Made by a program: the position numbers and the translations under genes. Positions 8,868 through 18,542 of a DNA stretch of 64,000 nt are shown piece by piece. How positions within the stretch are numbered: the stretch's first letter is position 1; each line of letters starts with the position of its first letter. Below the pieces are notes generated by a model. The model did not search any database, was not told the origin of the DNA, and worked only from the letters and a program-made list of their open reading frames with translations. This stretch comes from an uncultured Eremococcus sp. (lineage in GTDB: Bacteria > Bacillota > Bacilli > Lactobacillales > Aerococcaceae): the NCBI GenBank assembly GCA_943914835.1, contig CALUDO010000004.1, forward strand, positions 38,800 through 102,799, written 5' to 3'.

Positions 8868-10865
8868 ATGGGATTAATCAAACAAATGCCTGCTGCTTTA
8901 GCTAATCAAATAGCAGCAGGTGAAGTCGTCGAGCGACCTGCCTCAGTCGTTAAAGAGCTCGTGGAGAATGCTATTGATGCTCGTAGTCAGTCCATTCGAG
9001 TGGAGCTAGAAGAAGCAGGGGTTAGTCGTATTACAGTCATAGACGATGGTGAGGGAATGGCAGCCGATGATTTAGAAATGGCCTTCCTCCCCCATGCGAC
9101 GAGTAAGATATTTGACTTGGATGATTTATTTCATATTCATTCTTTAGGTTTTCGTGGAGAAGCCTTAGCGAGTATAGGGTCGGTTGCCCACGTTCGAGTG
9201 GAATCGCTGAGACAAGGTGGTTTAACGGGTAACTATATTGAAATTCAGGGGTCATACCTTCTTGTTCAAGGAGAATGTGCGGGTAAGCAAGGGACACGCG
9301 TGGAAGTTAGTAACTTATTCTATAATACCCCGGCCCGGTTAAAACACTTAAAGACTCTGCAGACAGAACTTAAACATAGTATTAAGTTTGTTCAGAATAT
9401 GGCCCTAGCCTATCCCCATATCCAATTTAGCTTAATGAACAATGGTCAAGAAATATTTAAAACCCATGGCCGAGGACAGGTCCAACAAGCCATTGCAAAT
9501 ATATATCAACCAAGTTTGGCCCGTCAACTTTTAGAAATTAAGGCTGAAGACCCTGACTTTTCTATTTATGGATACGTGTCGCCACCAACCTTAACGCGGA
9601 CCTCTCGGGACTATTTACATTGGTTTATTAATGGTCGTCATGTCTACAGCTCTTTTTTGAACCAAGTTGTTCTCCAGGCTTACGGCCGACAGTTAATGAT
9701 TGGACGATATCCGATATGTGTGATATATATCAATTTAGACCCGCGTTTAGTTGATGTAAATGTGCATCCTACCAAACAAACAGTGCGTTTGAGTAAAGAA
9801 AAAGAGCTATCCAATTTGTTAAATGAATGCCTGGTTAGCAAATTAAAATCAATTAACCCTGTTCCGTCTTTGAGTCAGTCCTTGGAAAACAAAGAAGATA
9901 AAGAGAGTCAACAGCTTGATTATATTGAAGAAGTTCCCCTAAACTTCTCATCAAATTCCTCACGTAATTCAAAATCGCACTTAGGTAAACAAGAAAGTTG
10001 GTCTTCTAGTCAACGTCACCAAGCCCTTAAGGATGCCTTGACTTCATCTTTAAACTTAAATAGGGAAACAAATGTAGATGAAAGAATCTATGAGAGCGAT
10101 GGGGGGCAAGCTTGTGAGGGAAGGTGGCTAGACTCTAAAACAAACCCATCAAAGGATTCATCAGAGTCTTTTGACACAGGCCATGCTTCATTCTCTGAAG
10201 ATTCAATAAAGGCATATGAAAATGCTAAGCAAAATCAAGCTGAAGAGGTGCCGGCCATTGATTTTCAAAATCTTCGGTATGTCGGTCAGATACATGGTAC
10301 TTACTTAATTGCTGAGAGTAGCCAAGCTTTCTATTTAATCGACCAGCATGCGGCCCAGGAACGGTTACGCTATGAGGCCTTTCTTAAGTATGATCCTGAC
10401 TTAAGCCAACAACAAGTCCTATTGCTTCCATATGTTTATGAATTCACACCTGAAGAGCAGGCCAGCTTACTTGAGGTGATGCCGGTCATGGAAGCCTTAG
10501 GCATATATCTTCAAGCCTTGGGGCCACGGTCTTATCAATTAGAATCCTATCCAAATTGGATTCAAGAAGAAGATTTAAAAGACTTAATCTATAAGTTGCT
10601 ACACCTTTTGCAAGAACAACCTGATATTAGTATTCCAAAGCTAAAGGAAGCCTCTATTATTATGCAATCTTGTCGCGGCGCCATTAAGGCAAACCATCAT
10701 TTGGACGATCGCCAAGCTTCAGCTTTGATTAGAGATATGGCTGACTTAGAAGACCCATATCATTGCCCCCATGGGCGACCAGTTTTCGTAGAGTTTGATC
10801 AAAAAGCCTTAGAGAAATTATTTAAACGTATCCAAGATCCACATGAAAGGGGACAAAACCGATGA
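8868..10865 (+). CDS. mutL: DNA mismatch repair protein MutL (endonuclease type)
   Basis: MutL couples mismatch recognition to strand incision. The N-terminal GHKL ATPase (about 1-330) shows [25 protein letters not shown] and [11 protein letters not shown] long low-complexity Ser/Asn/Glu linker (about 335-465) joins it to the C-terminal domain. That domain carries the nicking-endonuclease motif DQHA-x2-E-x4-E at residues 492-503, the S-C-R-G-A-I-K motif, and the C-P-H-G-R-P zinc-site motif. It therefore belongs to the nicking MutL group expected in bacteria without MutH. GAAAGGA precedes ATG 8868. Its stop overlaps the msrB start by four bases. Confidence 0.98.
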   Translation: MGLIKQMPAALANQIAAGEVVERPASVVKELVENAIDARSQSIRVELEEAGVSRITVIDDGEGMAADDLEMAFLPHATSKIFDLDDLFHIHSLGFRGEALASIGSVAHVRVESLRQGGLTGNYIEIQGSYLLVQGECAGKQGTRVEVSNLFYNTPARLKHLKTLQTELKHSIKFVQNMALAYPHIQFSLMNNGQEIFKTHGRGQVQQAIANIYQPSLARQLLEIKAEDPDFSIYGYVSPPTLTRTSRDYLHWFINGRHVYSSFLNQVVLQAYGRQLMIGRYPICVIYINLDPRLVDVNVHPTKQTVRLSKEKELSNLLNECLVSKLKSINPVPSLSQSLENKEDKESQQLDYIEEVPLNFSSNSSRNSKSHLGKQESWSSSQRHQALKDALTSSLNLNRETNVDERIYESDGGQACEGRWLDSKTNPSKDSSESFDTGHASFSEDSIKAYENAKQNQAEEVPAIDFQNLRYVGQIHGTYLIAESSQAFYLIDQHAAQERLRYEAFLKYDPDLSQQQVLLLPYVYEFTPEEQASLLEVMPVMEALGIYLQALGPRSYQLESYPNWIQEEDLKDLIYKLLHLLQEQPDISIPKLKEASIIMQSCRGAIKANHHLDDRQASALIRDMADLEDPYHCPHGRPVFVEFDQKALEKLFKRIQDPHERGQNR

Positions 10866-11299
10866 GTAAAGCAGATTACCGCAAAGAAATAAGTCAATTA
10901 AGTCCGTTAGAATATCAAGTGACCCAAGAAGCTGGGACTGAACGTCCTTTCTCTGGGGAATATGATGATTTCTACCAAAAAGGAATTTACGTAGATATTG
11001 TTTCTGGAGAAGCCTTATTCTCATCTGCTAACAAATATGATGCAGGTTGTGGCTGGCCTTCTTTCTCTAAACCATTACCCAATACTTCTTTGGTTGAGAA
11101 ATCAGATACCAGCTTGATGCGAGAAAGAACTGAGGTTCGATCTCAAGAGGCTGATTCCCACCTGGGACATGTTTTTGATGATGGGCCAAGTGAATTGGGT
11201 GGTTTAAGATACTGTATCAACTCAGCGGCCCTGCGCTTCATTCCATTTGAAGAGATGGATGATGAAGGTTATGGCGACTTGAAGAAGTATGTGGATTAA
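10862..11299 (+). CDS. msrB: Peptide-methionine (R)-S-oxide reductase MsrB
   Basis: MsrB reduces the R epimer of methionine sulfoxide in oxidised proteins. The family core is present: [20 protein letters not shown], then [10 protein letters not shown] and the catalytic Cys in [13 protein letters not shown]. The CxxC pairs that bind structural zinc in many MsrB proteins are absent, so this is the zinc-free form. At 145 residues it is a stand-alone MsrB without a fused MsrA. The ATGA overlap with mutL shows translational coupling. An oxidative-damage repair enzyme inside a DNA-repair operon is a plausible functional pairing, but that is inference. Confidence 0.97.
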   Translation: MSKADYRKEISQLSPLEYQVTQEAGTERPFSGEYDDFYQKGIYVDIVSGEALFSSANKYDAGCGWPSFSKPLPNTSLVEKSDTSLMRERTEVRSQEADSHLGHVFDDGPSELGGLRYCINSAALRFIPFEEMDDEGYGDLKKYVD

Positions 11300-11302
11300 A
11301 TC

Positions 11303-11905
11303 ATGCTAGAGTATATTCAAGGCAAGTTAATCTCTATTCATCCGAAATATCTAGTCATCGATAACCAAGGGATGGGTTACCATATTCGGGTGGCTAACCC
11401 CTATGGTTGGAATGAATATCTAAGTCAGGATGTGTCCATCTTTATTGAATTAGTAGTTCGGGAAGATTCAATGACCCTCTATGGTTTTAAAGATAATCAG
11501 GAAAAAGAACTCTTTCAATTACTGAATCGAGTCTCTAATATTGGACCCAAAAGTGCCTTAGCTATTCTAGCGATAGAAGACCATCAAGGACTGACTCAGG
11601 CCATTGATGGAGGCGATGTGACGTATTTGACTAAGTTTCCAGGGGTCGGTAAAAAGACCGCTCAACAAATGATTCTTGATTTGAAAGGAAAACTTGACCT
11701 AGTTCAAGTGACTCAAGCAGATCAGAAAGAGCAGTCGATCAGTGAGACGGGACAAGATCAATTGTTAGATGAGGTGTACCAAGCTTTAGAAGGTTTGGGT
11801 TACTCTAAACGTGAAATTAAAGGAATTGATCAGGCTATGCGGGCACAAGGATTTGAAAGCAGTCAAGAGGCTCTATCCTTTGCCTTTAAATTATTAATTC
11901 ATTAA
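11303..11905 (+). CDS. ruvA: Holliday junction branch migration protein RuvA
   Basis: RuvA binds four-way junctions as a tetramer and loads RuvB. The N-terminal OB fold ([20 protein letters not shown]) is followed by two helix-hairpin-helix motifs ([17 protein letters not shown] and [19 protein letters not shown]). The C-terminal RuvB-contacting domain is at about 150-200. The 200-residue length is normal. The gene starts three bases after msrB with only a weak ribosome binding site, so translation probably depends on msrB. It is followed 14 bases later by ruvB. Confidence 0.98.
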   Translation: MLEYIQGKLISIHPKYLVIDNQGMGYHIRVANPYGWNEYLSQDVSIFIELVVREDSMTLYGFKDNQEKELFQLLNRVSNIGPKSALAILAIEDHQGLTQAIDGGDVTYLTKFPGVGKKTAQQMILDLKGKLDLVQVTQADQKEQSISETGQDQLLDEVYQALEGLGYSKREIKGIDQAMRAQGFESSQEALSFAFKLLIH

Positions 11906-11919
11906 AAGGAGGGGATTCA

Positions 11920-12942
11920 ATGACAGACCGATTAATTTCTGGTCAAGCCTTGCCGGAAGATGATTTAGATACAGAAATAAGTGCTGGTGGTCTTAGTTTA
12001 AGACCTCAATTATTGAAAGAATATATTGGTCAAAGTAAGGTGAAGGATGAGATGGCTATTTATATTGAGGCCGCAAAACTCCGTCAAGAAGCCCTTGACC
12101 ATGTTCTCCTCTTTGGACCGCCAGGCTTAGGGAAAACAACCTTAGCCATGGTGATTGCTAATGAACTAGGGGTTGGTATTCACACGACTTCGGGTCCGGC
12201 TATAGAGCGGTCTGGAGACTTGATTGCCCTCTTAAATGAATTGAATCCAGGAGATATTCTTTTTATTGATGAAATTCATCGCATGCCTCGGTCTGTTGAA
12301 GAAGTTCTTTATTCGGCCATGGAGGATTATTATGTCGATATTATTGTGGGACAGGGGGCATCTAGCCAGCCAATCCATTTTGATTTGCCTCCATTCACTC
12401 TGATTGGAGCGACCACTCGAGCAGGTATGTTAACCCAGCCCTTGAGAGAACGGTTTGGAATTGTGATGCATATGGAATACTATAGTCAGGCAGACTTGCA
12501 GCTAATAGTGGAAAGGTCGGCAGATATTTTCCAAGTGGCCATTGATTCCCAGGGAGCTCATGAAATATCTAGACGTAGTCGAGGGACTCCACGGGTGGCT
12601 AATCGACTCTTGAGACGAGTCCGAGACTTTGCCCAAGTCAAAGGGGATGGACATATTACTAAGTCAGTCACTGACCAAGCTTTAGCTATGTTAGCCATTG
12701 ATGAACGAGGTTTAGATCAGGTAGATCGAAAGTTGCTTCGGTCTATGATTGATCTTTACCAAGGGGGACCTGTGGGGCTTAATACGATTGCTATGAATAT
12801 TTCGGAAGACATAGGCACGGTGGAAGATATGTATGAGCCATACTTATTGCAAATTGGATTTTTGCAACGAACCCCAAGGGGGCGGAAGGTCACACCAGAA
12901 GCCTATAGTCATTTAAAGATTGAATATAAAGGAAGAAGTTGA
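11920..12942 (+). CDS. ruvB: Holliday junction branch migration ATPase RuvB
   Basis: RuvB is the hexameric AAA+ motor that drives branch migration with RuvA. Walker [10 protein letters not shown], Walker [11 protein letters not shown], sensor 1 LIGATTRAG and the arginine-finger region PLRERFGI are all present. A winged-helix DNA-binding domain ends in [14 protein letters not shown]. It is 340 residues long, with AAAGGAGGGG before ATG 11920. The resolvase partner in Gram-positives is RecU, encoded on the minus strand later in this window, and there is no RuvC here. Confidence 0.99.
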   Translation: MTDRLISGQALPEDDLDTEISAGGLSLRPQLLKEYIGQSKVKDEMAIYIEAAKLRQEALDHVLLFGPPGLGKTTLAMVIANELGVGIHTTSGPAIERSGDLIALLNELNPGDILFIDEIHRMPRSVEEVLYSAMEDYYVDIIVGQGASSQPIHFDLPPFTLIGATTRAGMLTQPLRERFGIVMHMEYYSQADLQLIVERSADIFQVAIDSQGAHEISRRSRGTPRVANRLLRRVRDFAQVKGDGHITKSVTDQALAMLAIDERGLDQVDRKLLRSMIDLYQGGPVGLNTIAMNISEDIGTVEDMYEPYLLQIGFLQRTPRGRKVTPEAYSHLKIEYKGRS

Positions 12943-12949
12943 AGATAAC

Positions 12950-13981
12950 GTGTTAACCACCAAAGATTTTGATTATAATCTACCAGAAGAATTAATCGCT
13001 CAAACACCCTTAAAGGACCGGTCTGCTTCACGCTTATTAGTTTTAAATCGTGAAACTGGGGAAGAGAAGGATACAGATTTCAAACATGTATTAGACTATT
13101 TACAGCCTGGAGATGCCTTGGTTGTTAATGAGACCCGTGTGATTCCAGCGCGAATATTTGGGGAAAAGCCAGATACTGGTGGCCATTTAGAGGTTCTTCT
13201 CTTAAATAATATTGAAGGGGATCAATGGGAAACCCTGATAAAACCGGCTCGCCGGGCTAAACTAGGAACTGAAATATCTTTCGGTGAGGGTCGTTTAAGG
13301 GCAAAGGTTATCCAAGAGTTAGACCATGGTGGACGCATATTAGAATTTTCTTACCAGGGAGTATTTTTGGAAATCCTAGAGAGTTTAGGGCAAATGCCCT
13401 TGCCTCCTTATATCAAAGAAAAACTAGATGATCCAGATCGTTATCAAACAGTTTATGCTAAAGAAAACGGGTCTGCTGCTGCACCAACTGCTGGTCTTCA
13501 CTTCACACCTGAACTTTTACAAGCAGCTAAAGAGAAAGGGATAGAGGTGATTCCTCTAATCTTACATGTGGGTTTAGGAACCTTTAGACCAGTATCAGTT
13601 GATCGAATTGAAGATCATACCATGCATGCCGAATTTTATCGTCTTTCCCCTGAAAGTGCCAAGCGAATTAACCAAGTTAAGCAGGCTGGCGGTAAGGTAA
13701 CAGCGGTAGGTACTACCACGGTTAGAACCTTGGAAACGATTAGTCATAACCATGATGGACACATTGTAGCTGATTCTGGTTGGACCTCTATCTTTATAAC
13801 TCCAGGTTTTGACTTTCAAGTCGTAGACCACTTAATTACAAACTTCCATTTGCCTCAATCTACCTTGGTAATGTTAGTCTCTGCTTTCTATAACCGTGAG
13901 TCTATTTTAAAAGCCTATGACCATGCTGTGGCTGAAAAATATCGTTTCTTTAGTTTTGGTGACGCCATGTTGATACTTTAA
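12950..13981 (+). CDS. queA: S-adenosylmethionine:tRNA ribosyltransferase-isomerase
   Basis: QueA transfers the ribose of S-adenosylmethionine to 7-aminomethyl-7-deazaguanine in tRNA, making epoxyqueuosine. Family motifs include [16 protein letters not shown] at the N-terminus, [21 protein letters not shown] and FITPGF. The GTG at 12950 is chosen as start because it gives the family's normal N-terminus (343 residues). An earlier in-frame TTG at 12920 would overlap ruvB and add ten non-conserved residues. It is the last gene of the mutS cluster, as ruvB-queA adjacency is in many Firmicutes. Confidence 0.97.
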   Translation: MLTTKDFDYNLPEELIAQTPLKDRSASRLLVLNRETGEEKDTDFKHVLDYLQPGDALVVNETRVIPARIFGEKPDTGGHLEVLLLNNIEGDQWETLIKPARRAKLGTEISFGEGRLRAKVIQELDHGGRILEFSYQGVFLEILESLGQMPLPPYIKEKLDDPDRYQTVYAKENGSAAAPTAGLHFTPELLQAAKEKGIEVIPLILHVGLGTFRPVSVDRIEDHTMHAEFYRLSPESAKRINQVKQAGGKVTAVGTTTVRTLETISHNHDGHIVADSGWTSIFITPGFDFQVVDHLITNFHLPQSTLVMLVSAFYNRESILKAYDHAVAEKYRFFSFGDAMLIL

Positions 13982-14000
13982 AAAATCTAATATCAAGCGA

Positions 14001-14044
14001 TCGTGAGCCTAGGCAGTTTTCTCTGTTAAGGCTCACTCTTTTTA
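14001..14044 (+). terminator. Terminator after queA
   Basis: GTGAGCC (14003-14009) pairs with GGCTCAC (14030-14036) across a 20-base loop, followed by TCTTTTTAT. Confidence 0.8.
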
Positions 14045-14104
14045 TATTTTTCTAATGGTTGACTTTCATAGTATAATGGCACTAGAGAGGAGGGACTAGG
14101 AACC

Positions 14105-17100
14105 ATGTTCAATGTACAAACAGGTTATTCCTTAATGGCAAGTAATTTGAAAATTCCAGATTATCTGAAAAAAGGGCAGGCTATGGGCTACCAAAGTCTG
14201 GCTATTGCAGATATTAATGTCCTACATGGTGTTTATGATTTCTACCAGAAGGCCAAGGCAATAGGTGTGACCCCTTTAATTGGTATGCGGGTGCAGATGC
14301 CGTCATGGTTGGAGGAAGATCAATTAGATGACTTCTTGGTCTATGCTAGAAGTCAAAAAGGTTTTCAAGGTTTGATTGCCTTATCTAAGACTTTAAACCA
14401 TCACAGTCCCTCAGTTAATGAGATTCGATCGATTATTCGAAAACATAAGGGACATTTGATTTATATTAGTCTTGGTCAAGCCAGTAGTTTAGATCAGTTT
14501 ATTATCCATGATCAAAAACGCTTGGCCCAGGAATTGTTGAAACTCTTGGAAGAAGATTTCTCTAAAGAGAATGTATACTTAGCCTATCAAGTTTCGCCCT
14601 TTAACCAAGTAATATTAGATAAATTTACAGAATTCTGTCAGTCCCAGGAAATTAAGATGGTGGCTAGTCAAAGTGTCACTATGCTTAATGAAGATGATGC
14701 TTTTGTATTAGAGGTTCTAGAAGCTATCAAAGAAAATGAATTAAGTCAAAGTCTTGATTTATCTAGGGAGAAATTTAAGGGTGACCACTATCTACTTGCC
14801 GAAGAAGATTGGCACAAGTTACTTATCGATAATGGTTTAGAAAATTTGTGGCAAACTTGTCAAGACTTGGTTGCTGACTTAGCCTTTCAATTGCCTCAGG
14901 AAAACAACCATTTACCTAGCTTTGATACTGGGAGTGGACTTTCTTCCCAAGATTACTTAAAACAAAAAACTCAGCAAGCCTTAGATCGATTGGGCTTAGG
15001 GGATAAGCCAATTTATAGCCAGCAATTAGCCCATGAATTAAGTGTCATCCATCAGATGGGATACGATGATTATTTCTTAATTGTATGGGATATTATTCGT
15101 TATTGTCGTAAGCAAGGGATTCAAATGGGTCCTGGACGGGGGTCAGCTCCAGGCTCCTTGGTTGCCTATCTTTTAAAAATATCAGCTGTAGACCCCTTGA
15201 AATTTAATTTGCTATTTGAACGGTTCCTAAACCCTGAACGCTATACCATGCCAGACATTGATATCGATATTCCTGATAACCGTCGACAAGAGGTCATTGA
15301 CTATGTGGCTCAGAAATACGGTTATTCTCAAGTGGCTCAAATTGCTACTTTTGGAAGCTTTAAGGCCAAGCAGGCTGTTCGAGATGTCTTGAGGGTGACC
15401 GGAGCAAGGGAGGAAGATATGCGGACCTGGTCCAGGATCATCCCAGAAAACCAGAACCAACCTTTAAGCTTAGATGCAGCCTATCAAGCAGATTCAAACT
15501 TTAGAAACTTTGTTGACCAAGATAGAGAACATCGGGCGGTTTATGAAACAGCTATGTCCATAGAGGGGCTCCCGCGGAATATTTCAACCCATGCAGCGGG
15601 GGTAGTTATTAATGATTTCCCTCTGGAAAATATGATCCCTATCTTGGAACGGCCCCAACAACTGATGTTAACCCAATACACGATGCAAGGAGTTGAAGGA
15701 TCAGGGCTTTTAAAGATGGATTTTCTAGGATTGAAAAATCTGACTATCCTATCAGATATTCTTAATTTAGTTGAAAACCACTATCAGGAAACGGTGGTCA
15801 TTGAGGATATTCCTCTTGATGATTCGGACAGTCTGACTATTTTTAGACAGGCGGATACATTTGGTGTCTTTCAGTTTGAGTCACCTGGTATCCGTAAGGT
15901 ACTTAAACAAGTTCAACCCTCTTCTTTTGAAGATATTGTCGCAGTCATTGCCCTTTATCGTCCAGGGCCCATGGGCCAAATCAATCATTTTGTCCGCCGA
16001 AAAAATGGTCAGGAGGCTATTAACTATTTGGTACCCACTCTGGAACCTATTCTGGCCAATACCTATGGCATCATTGTCTACCAAGAACAGGTTATACAGA
16101 TTCTGGTAGAGATGGGAGGATTTAGTTTGGGTCAAGCAGATGTCTTAAGGCGGGCTATGTCCAAGAAAGAAGCCTCCGTCATGGAGCAGGAAAGGCAACA
16201 CTTTATTAATGGGGCTATGTCACAGGGGTATGATAAAGAATTAGCTAAGCAGGTTTATCAATATATTTATGAATTTTCAAATTATGGCTTTAACCGGGCG
16301 CACGCGGTGGTTTACTCTCTACTCTCTTATCAGTTAGCCTATTTGAAGGCGCATTATCCAGCTGCCTTCTATGTAGCCATCTTGAATAATGGATCAAGCC
16401 ATTTTAAAGATTATTTAAAGGAAATTAAACAGTCTTCCTTAACTATCTATGGTGTGGATATTAATCGAAGTCAGGCTAATTACAGGATTGACGGGGGAGA
16501 TTTACGAGCCGGCTTTGTAGCCATCAAAGGAATTCGTGGGGATTTCATTGATGAAATTCTTAGAGATAGACAGTCCTTAGGTCCTTATCGAGATTTTATG
16601 GATTTTCTGGGTCGAATATCATCAAAGTATCTTAATGAGAAAACCATTCTTCCCTTAGTTTCTGTAGGAGCCTTTGATCATTTAGGATATAATCGAGCTA
16701 CTTTAATCCATAATCTACCTGCTTTAATCTCGGCTATTAATTTTTCAGGTTTGAATATGAGTCTCTTTGAGGAAATGGCACCTAAAATTAATCCAGTAGG
16801 AGAGCTTACTTTTACTGAGAAGTTGCAGTTAGAAAGGGACTATCTTGGTTTCACTTTGTCGGGCCATCCTGTAGATCCCTATCTCTCTAGGATAAAACAA
16901 GATTCAGGTTTTTATGAGCTAAGCCAAGTGGCTAATGCTTCTAATCGTCAAAGGATTAAAACCATTGGTCTTTTGGTGAATCGTAAAGACATTCAAACCA
17001 AGCAGGGGCGTCCCATGTCCTTTATTCACTTGGAAGACGATACTGGACACTTGGAAGGGGTGGTCTTCCCTGGGACCTATGAGCGTTACCATCATCTGTT

Positions 17101-17443
17101 AAAGGATCAATGGGTACTCTTGGTTGAAGGAAAATTGCAAACTAACCGACAGGGTAAGCTACAAATCGTTATTCATCGCTTGTCCTTAGCCCAGGACATT
17201 AGGCAAGAAAGACATGATTATGCTTATAAGCAATGCTTCGTTCAGGTGGATTGGCAGCTGCCAGGGGTTATTGACCATTTCAAAGAACTATGTCAGGAAA
17301 AACCAGGACCCTGTCAGGTGATATTGGTGAATCAAGAGAAAGAAAGTTTTGTTCTCAATCATCAATATCAAATATCATATAGCCAAGAAGTTCAGTCACA
17401 ATTAGTCAGGGCGTTTGGGTCAAAAAATGTAGTTTTTCGCTAA
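14105..17443 (+). CDS. dnaE: DNA polymerase III subunit alpha (DnaE type)
   Basis: This is the second, non-PolC replicative polymerase of Firmicutes, which extends RNA primers during replication. The N-terminal PHP domain (about 1-210) is degenerate: the usual T-D-H-N metal site reads IADINV. The catalytic palm carries the acidic triad D384-D386-D388 in PDIDIDIPDN. Thumb and fingers contain RRAMSKKE and NYGFNRAHAVVYS. An OB fold near residues 955-1030 (TIGLLVNRKDIQTKQGRPM) ends the chain. The 1112-residue length fits the family, and there is no inserted exonuclease. A GAGGAGGGA ribosome binding site precedes ATG 14105. A TATAAT at 14072-14077 may be its -10, but no good -35 is visible. Confidence 0.98.
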   Translation: MFNVQTGYSLMASNLKIPDYLKKGQAMGYQSLAIADINVLHGVYDFYQKAKAIGVTPLIGMRVQMPSWLEEDQLDDFLVYARSQKGFQGLIALSKTLNHHSPSVNEIRSIIRKHKGHLIYISLGQASSLDQFIIHDQKRLAQELLKLLEEDFSKENVYLAYQVSPFNQVILDKFTEFCQSQEIKMVASQSVTMLNEDDAFVLEVLEAIKENELSQSLDLSREKFKGDHYLLAEEDWHKLLIDNGLENLWQTCQDLVADLAFQLPQENNHLPSFDTGSGLSSQDYLKQKTQQALDRLGLGDKPIYSQQLAHELSVIHQMGYDDYFLIVWDIIRYCRKQGIQMGPGRGSAPGSLVAYLLKISAVDPLKFNLLFERFLNPERYTMPDIDIDIPDNRRQEVIDYVAQKYGYSQVAQIATFGSFKAKQAVRDVLRVTGAREEDMRTWSRIIPENQNQPLSLDAAYQADSNFRNFVDQDREHRAVYETAMSIEGLPRNISTHAAGVVINDFPLENMIPILERPQQLMLTQYTMQGVEGSGLLKMDFLGLKNLTILSDILNLVENHYQETVVIEDIPLDDSDSLTIFRQADTFGVFQFESPGIRKVLKQVQPSSFEDIVAVIALYRPGPMGQINHFVRRKNGQEAINYLVPTLEPILANTYGIIVYQEQVIQILVEMGGFSLGQADVLRRAMSKKEASVMEQERQHFINGAMSQGYDKELAKQVYQYIYEFSNYGFNRAHAVVYSLLSYQLAYLKAHYPAAFYVAILNNGSSHFKDYLKEIKQSSLTIYGVDINRSQANYRIDGGDLRAGFVAIKGIRGDFIDEILRDRQSLGPYRDFMDFLGRISSKYLNEKTILPLVSVGAFDHLGYNRATLIHNLPALISAINFSGLNMSLFEEMAPKINPVGELTFTEKLQLERDYLGFTLSGHPVDPYLSRIKQDSGFYELSQVANASNRQRIKTIGLLVNRKDIQTKQGRPMSFIHLEDDTGHLEGVVFPGTYERYHHLLKDQWVLLVEGKLQTNRQGKLQIVIHRLSLAQDIRQERHDYAYKQCFVQVDWQLPGVIDHFKELCQEKPGPCQVILVNQEKESFVLNHQYQISYSQEVQSQLVRAFGSKNVVFR

Positions 17444-17472
17444 TTGTGAATTGATAACGTTATCAGTATAAG
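17444..17472 (+). promoter_or_regulatory. Candidate pfkA promoter 1 (cre in spacer)
   Basis: TTGTGA (17444-17449) and TATAAG (17467-17472) with a 17-base spacer filled by the cre palindrome. If used, CcpA binding would block it. Confidence 0.4.
17452..17465. promoter_or_regulatory. Catabolite-responsive element (cre) upstream of pfkA-pyk
   Basis: TGATAACGTTATCA is a perfect 14-base palindrome that fits the CcpA cre consensus (TGNNANCGNTNNCA). It starts 9 bases after the dnaE stop codon and about 98 bases before the pfkA start. Its role depends on which of two promoter readings is real: it lies in the spacer of one and upstream of the other. Confidence 0.8.
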
Positions 17473-17488
17473 TTTTCATGACTATTAT

Positions 17489-17517
17489 ATGACTATTTTC
17501 ACAAACAGTGTTAGAAT
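17489..17517 (+). promoter_or_regulatory. Candidate pfkA promoter 2 (extended -10)
   Basis: An extended -10, TGTTAGAAT (17509-17517), has an ATGACT -35-like hexamer 17 bases upstream (17489-17494). The cre palindrome would then be centred about 65 bases before the start of transcription, a position compatible with activation. Confidence 0.55.
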
Positions 17518-17549
17518 AAACTCATTAAGAAGTTAAGGTAGGTGTATAT

Positions 17550-18521
17550 ATGCAACGAATAGCAGTTTTGACGAGTGGGGGAGATGCCCCGGGAATGAAT
17601 GCCGCTGTGAGAGCTGTGGTTGACCAGGGTGGACATTACGGGATTGATGTTTATGGTGTCTATTATGGTTATAAGGGTCTGGTCGAAGGCGACTTTCGTC
17701 TTTTGAAGCCAGCAGATACCCAACATGCACTAAAAGTTGGGGGCACCATGCTATATTCTTCACGATTCCCAGAATTTGCTGAACCAGATTATCAAGCAAA
17801 GGCAGTTCAGCAACTTAAAGACAATCAAATCGACGGCTTAGTTGTTATAGGGGGAGACGGTTCTTTCCAGGGTGCTTTGGCCTTGACTAAGCTAGGTTTT
17901 CCTGCTGTTGGAATTCCAGGCACTATCGACAATGATATTCCTGGAACTGAGTATACGATTGGTTTCGATACAGCTGTTTCATCAGCCTTAGAATCGATTG
18001 ATCGGATTTCAGACACAGCAGCATCTCATAATCGAACTTTCGTGATTGAAGTGATGGGACGTCATGCGGGTGATATTGCTATTTGGGCTGGCGTGGCTGC
18101 TGGGGCGGATGCTATAGTCGTTCCAGAGAATCCTTTCGATATGGAAGATATCGCTAGACGGGTGAAATCTGGCCGAAAACATGGTAAAGATTATTCCTTA
18201 ATTGTTCTGGCTGAAGGTGTATCTAAAGTGGAGGATTTTGTTGAAAAATACCAAGTACTTGCACCCGATGAGAGTGTTCGCGGTGTCACTTTATCTCACG
18301 TTCAACGTGGTGGCGCACCAACTTCTCGTGACCGTGTTTTCGCTACTCTCATGGGAGCTCGCGCAGTGGACTGCTTGAGACAAGGTAAACAAGGAATCTA
18401 CCTAGGAGTTCAAGGGGAACAACTGGCTGAGTTCGATATTGTTGACACCTTGGGTTCATCCAAACACAAAATTAGACAAGACTTATATAATCTCAATCGC
18501 GATTTAAATGATCGTATGTAA
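17550..18521 (+). CDS. pfkA: ATP-dependent 6-phosphofructokinase
   Basis: PfkA phosphorylates fructose 6-phosphate to fructose 1,6-bisphosphate, the committed step of glycolysis. Motifs include the ATP site LTSGGDAPGMNAA, GGDGS, the catalytic PGTIDND region, and the substrate-binding EVMGRHAGD. The 323-residue length is that of the bacterial allosteric enzyme. AAGGTAGG precedes ATG 17550. pyk follows 21 bases later, forming the pfkA-pyk pair seen across Lactobacillales. No ldh follows. Confidence 0.99.
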   Translation: MQRIAVLTSGGDAPGMNAAVRAVVDQGGHYGIDVYGVYYGYKGLVEGDFRLLKPADTQHALKVGGTMLYSSRFPEFAEPDYQAKAVQQLKDNQIDGLVVIGGDGSFQGALALTKLGFPAVGIPGTIDNDIPGTEYTIGFDTAVSSALESIDRISDTAASHNRTFVIEVMGRHAGDIAIWAGVAAGADAIVVPENPFDMEDIARRVKSGRKHGKDYSLIVLAEGVSKVEDFVEKYQVLAPDESVRGVTLSHVQRGGAPTSRDRVFATLMGARAVDCLRQGKQGIYLGVQGEQLAEFDIVDTLGSSKHKIRQDLYNLNRDLNDRM

Positions 18522-18542
18522 GGTAAATCAAAGGAGAAAGAA

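Noticed and set aside
12920..12949. TTG at 12920 as the start of queA
   Set aside because: It lies inside ruvB and adds ten residues not found in the family; GTG 12950 gives the normal N-terminus.
14059..14077. TTGACT and TATAAT before dnaE as a promoter pair
   Set aside because: The two hexamers are separated by only 7 bases, too close for one promoter; only the TATAAT may be functional.
17511..17799. Two overlapping minus-strand frames across the pfkA start
   Set aside because: They lie antisense to pfkA, overlap each other in different frames and have no recognisable domain.
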